A stretch of DNA of 6,207 nt. It comes from an uncultured Erysipelotrichaceae bacterium. Its GTDB lineage: Bacteria; Bacillota_I; Bacilli_A; Erysipelotrichales; Erysipelotrichaceae. The stretch is from NCBI GenBank assembly GCA_900319505.1, contig ONOV01000180.1, positions 1 through 6,207 of the forward strand, read 5' to 3'. Below, piece by piece: positions 6,168-6,207 of the stretch. Both the position numbers and the translations under genes were made by a program. Each line of letters starts with the position of its first letter. Positions within the stretch are counted from its first letter, which is position 1. Below the pieces are notes generated by a model. It ran no database searches. It was not told the origin of the DNA and worked only from the letters and a program-made list of their open reading frames with translations.

Positions 6168-6183
6168 TTGTAACCTCTTACAA
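6168..6183 (-). promoter_or_regulatory. Perfect dyad in the mutase leader, cre-like, holding the ribosome site in its loop
   Basis: On the minus strand TTGTAAGAGGTTACAA is a perfect 6+6 inverted repeat around GAGG. It begins one base after the predicted transcription start (6184). Its inner 14 bases match the cre consensus TGWNANCGNTNWCA at 13 positions, but the usually invariant central C is A. It may be a repressor operator at +2 to +17, or an RNA hairpin presenting the GAGG ribosome site in its loop. It shares TTGTAAG with the site before the phosphorylase gene. Confidence 0.45.
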
Positions 6184-6190
6184 CAAGCAC

Positions 6191-6196
6191 ATTGTA
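6191..6196 (-). promoter_or_regulatory. Candidate -10 box of the mutase gene
   Basis: TACAAT (6196-6191 on the minus strand) matches five of six -10 positions and predicts a start at about 6184, a 22-nt leader. The -35 would lie beyond the window at about 6214, so the promoter cannot be confirmed here. The same CTACAATG sequence forms the ATPase -10. Confidence 0.45.
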
Positions 6197-6207
6197 GCAA
6201 ATCTCAC

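Noticed and set aside
6162..6200. Upstream TTG start for the mutase (13 more residues)
   Set aside because: The extension covers the likely -10 box and leader dyad, and the Cys-rich sequence does not resemble a mutase N-terminus.
1..6207. CRISPR array, tRNA/rRNA, insertion sequence or defence system
   Set aside because: I saw no direct-repeat array, cloverleaf, transposase, integrase or nuclease motif on either strand.

Overview
The window looks like an ordinary stretch of chromosome from a low-to-mid GC Gram-positive bacterium (Bacillota). The grounds are strong GGAGG/AAGGTG ribosome sites, sigma-A-like TACAAT/TATAAT boxes, intrinsic terminators with U-tracts, a PgcA-type phosphosugar mutase and a Crp/Fnr regulator. 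A relative of the Erysipelotrichales is possible from the general character of the proteins, but that is a guess. It holds five protein genes, no RNA genes, no mobile element and no CRISPR array. No gene-free stretch exceeds about 120 bases.

Layout, left to right. Positions 1-2132 (minus) carry a cation-pumping P-type ATPase of the CtpE-like subgroup, cut by the window edge before its last membrane helices. An 89-bp divergent promoter region (2133-2221) separates it from a plus-strand gene at 2222-2695 for a small SseB-domain protein. Its start codon sits exactly where its promoter should begin transcription, so the mRNA is predicted to be leaderless. Two back-to-back intrinsic terminators (2695-2754) then separate this gene from the convergent minus-strand block.

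The minus-strand block, in transcription order, is a phosphoglucomutase/phosphopentomutase-like enzyme (6161-4467) with its own terminator, a trimeric-type purine nucleoside phosphorylase (4350-3532), and a Crp/Fnr-family regulator that lacks the usual cAMP-contact residues (3457-2756). No terminator is visible between the last two, so read-through from the phosphorylase into the regulator is likely.

Metabolically, the phosphorylase releases ribose-1-phosphate (or deoxyribose-1-phosphate) from purine nucleosides. The mutase family next to it includes enzymes that convert pentose-1-phosphates to pentose-5-phosphates, so the pair may form a nucleoside-sugar salvage route. Both genes carry a similar half-site (TTGTAAG) at or near their predicted transcription starts. 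The phosphorylase site is one mismatch from the CcpA cre consensus, and the mutase site is a perfect 6+6 dyad. This hints at shared catabolite-type control.

I found no evidence of a previously undescribed system. The points most worth a second look are the leaderless SseB-like gene, the paired cre-like sites, and the long dyad upstream of the phosphorylase.
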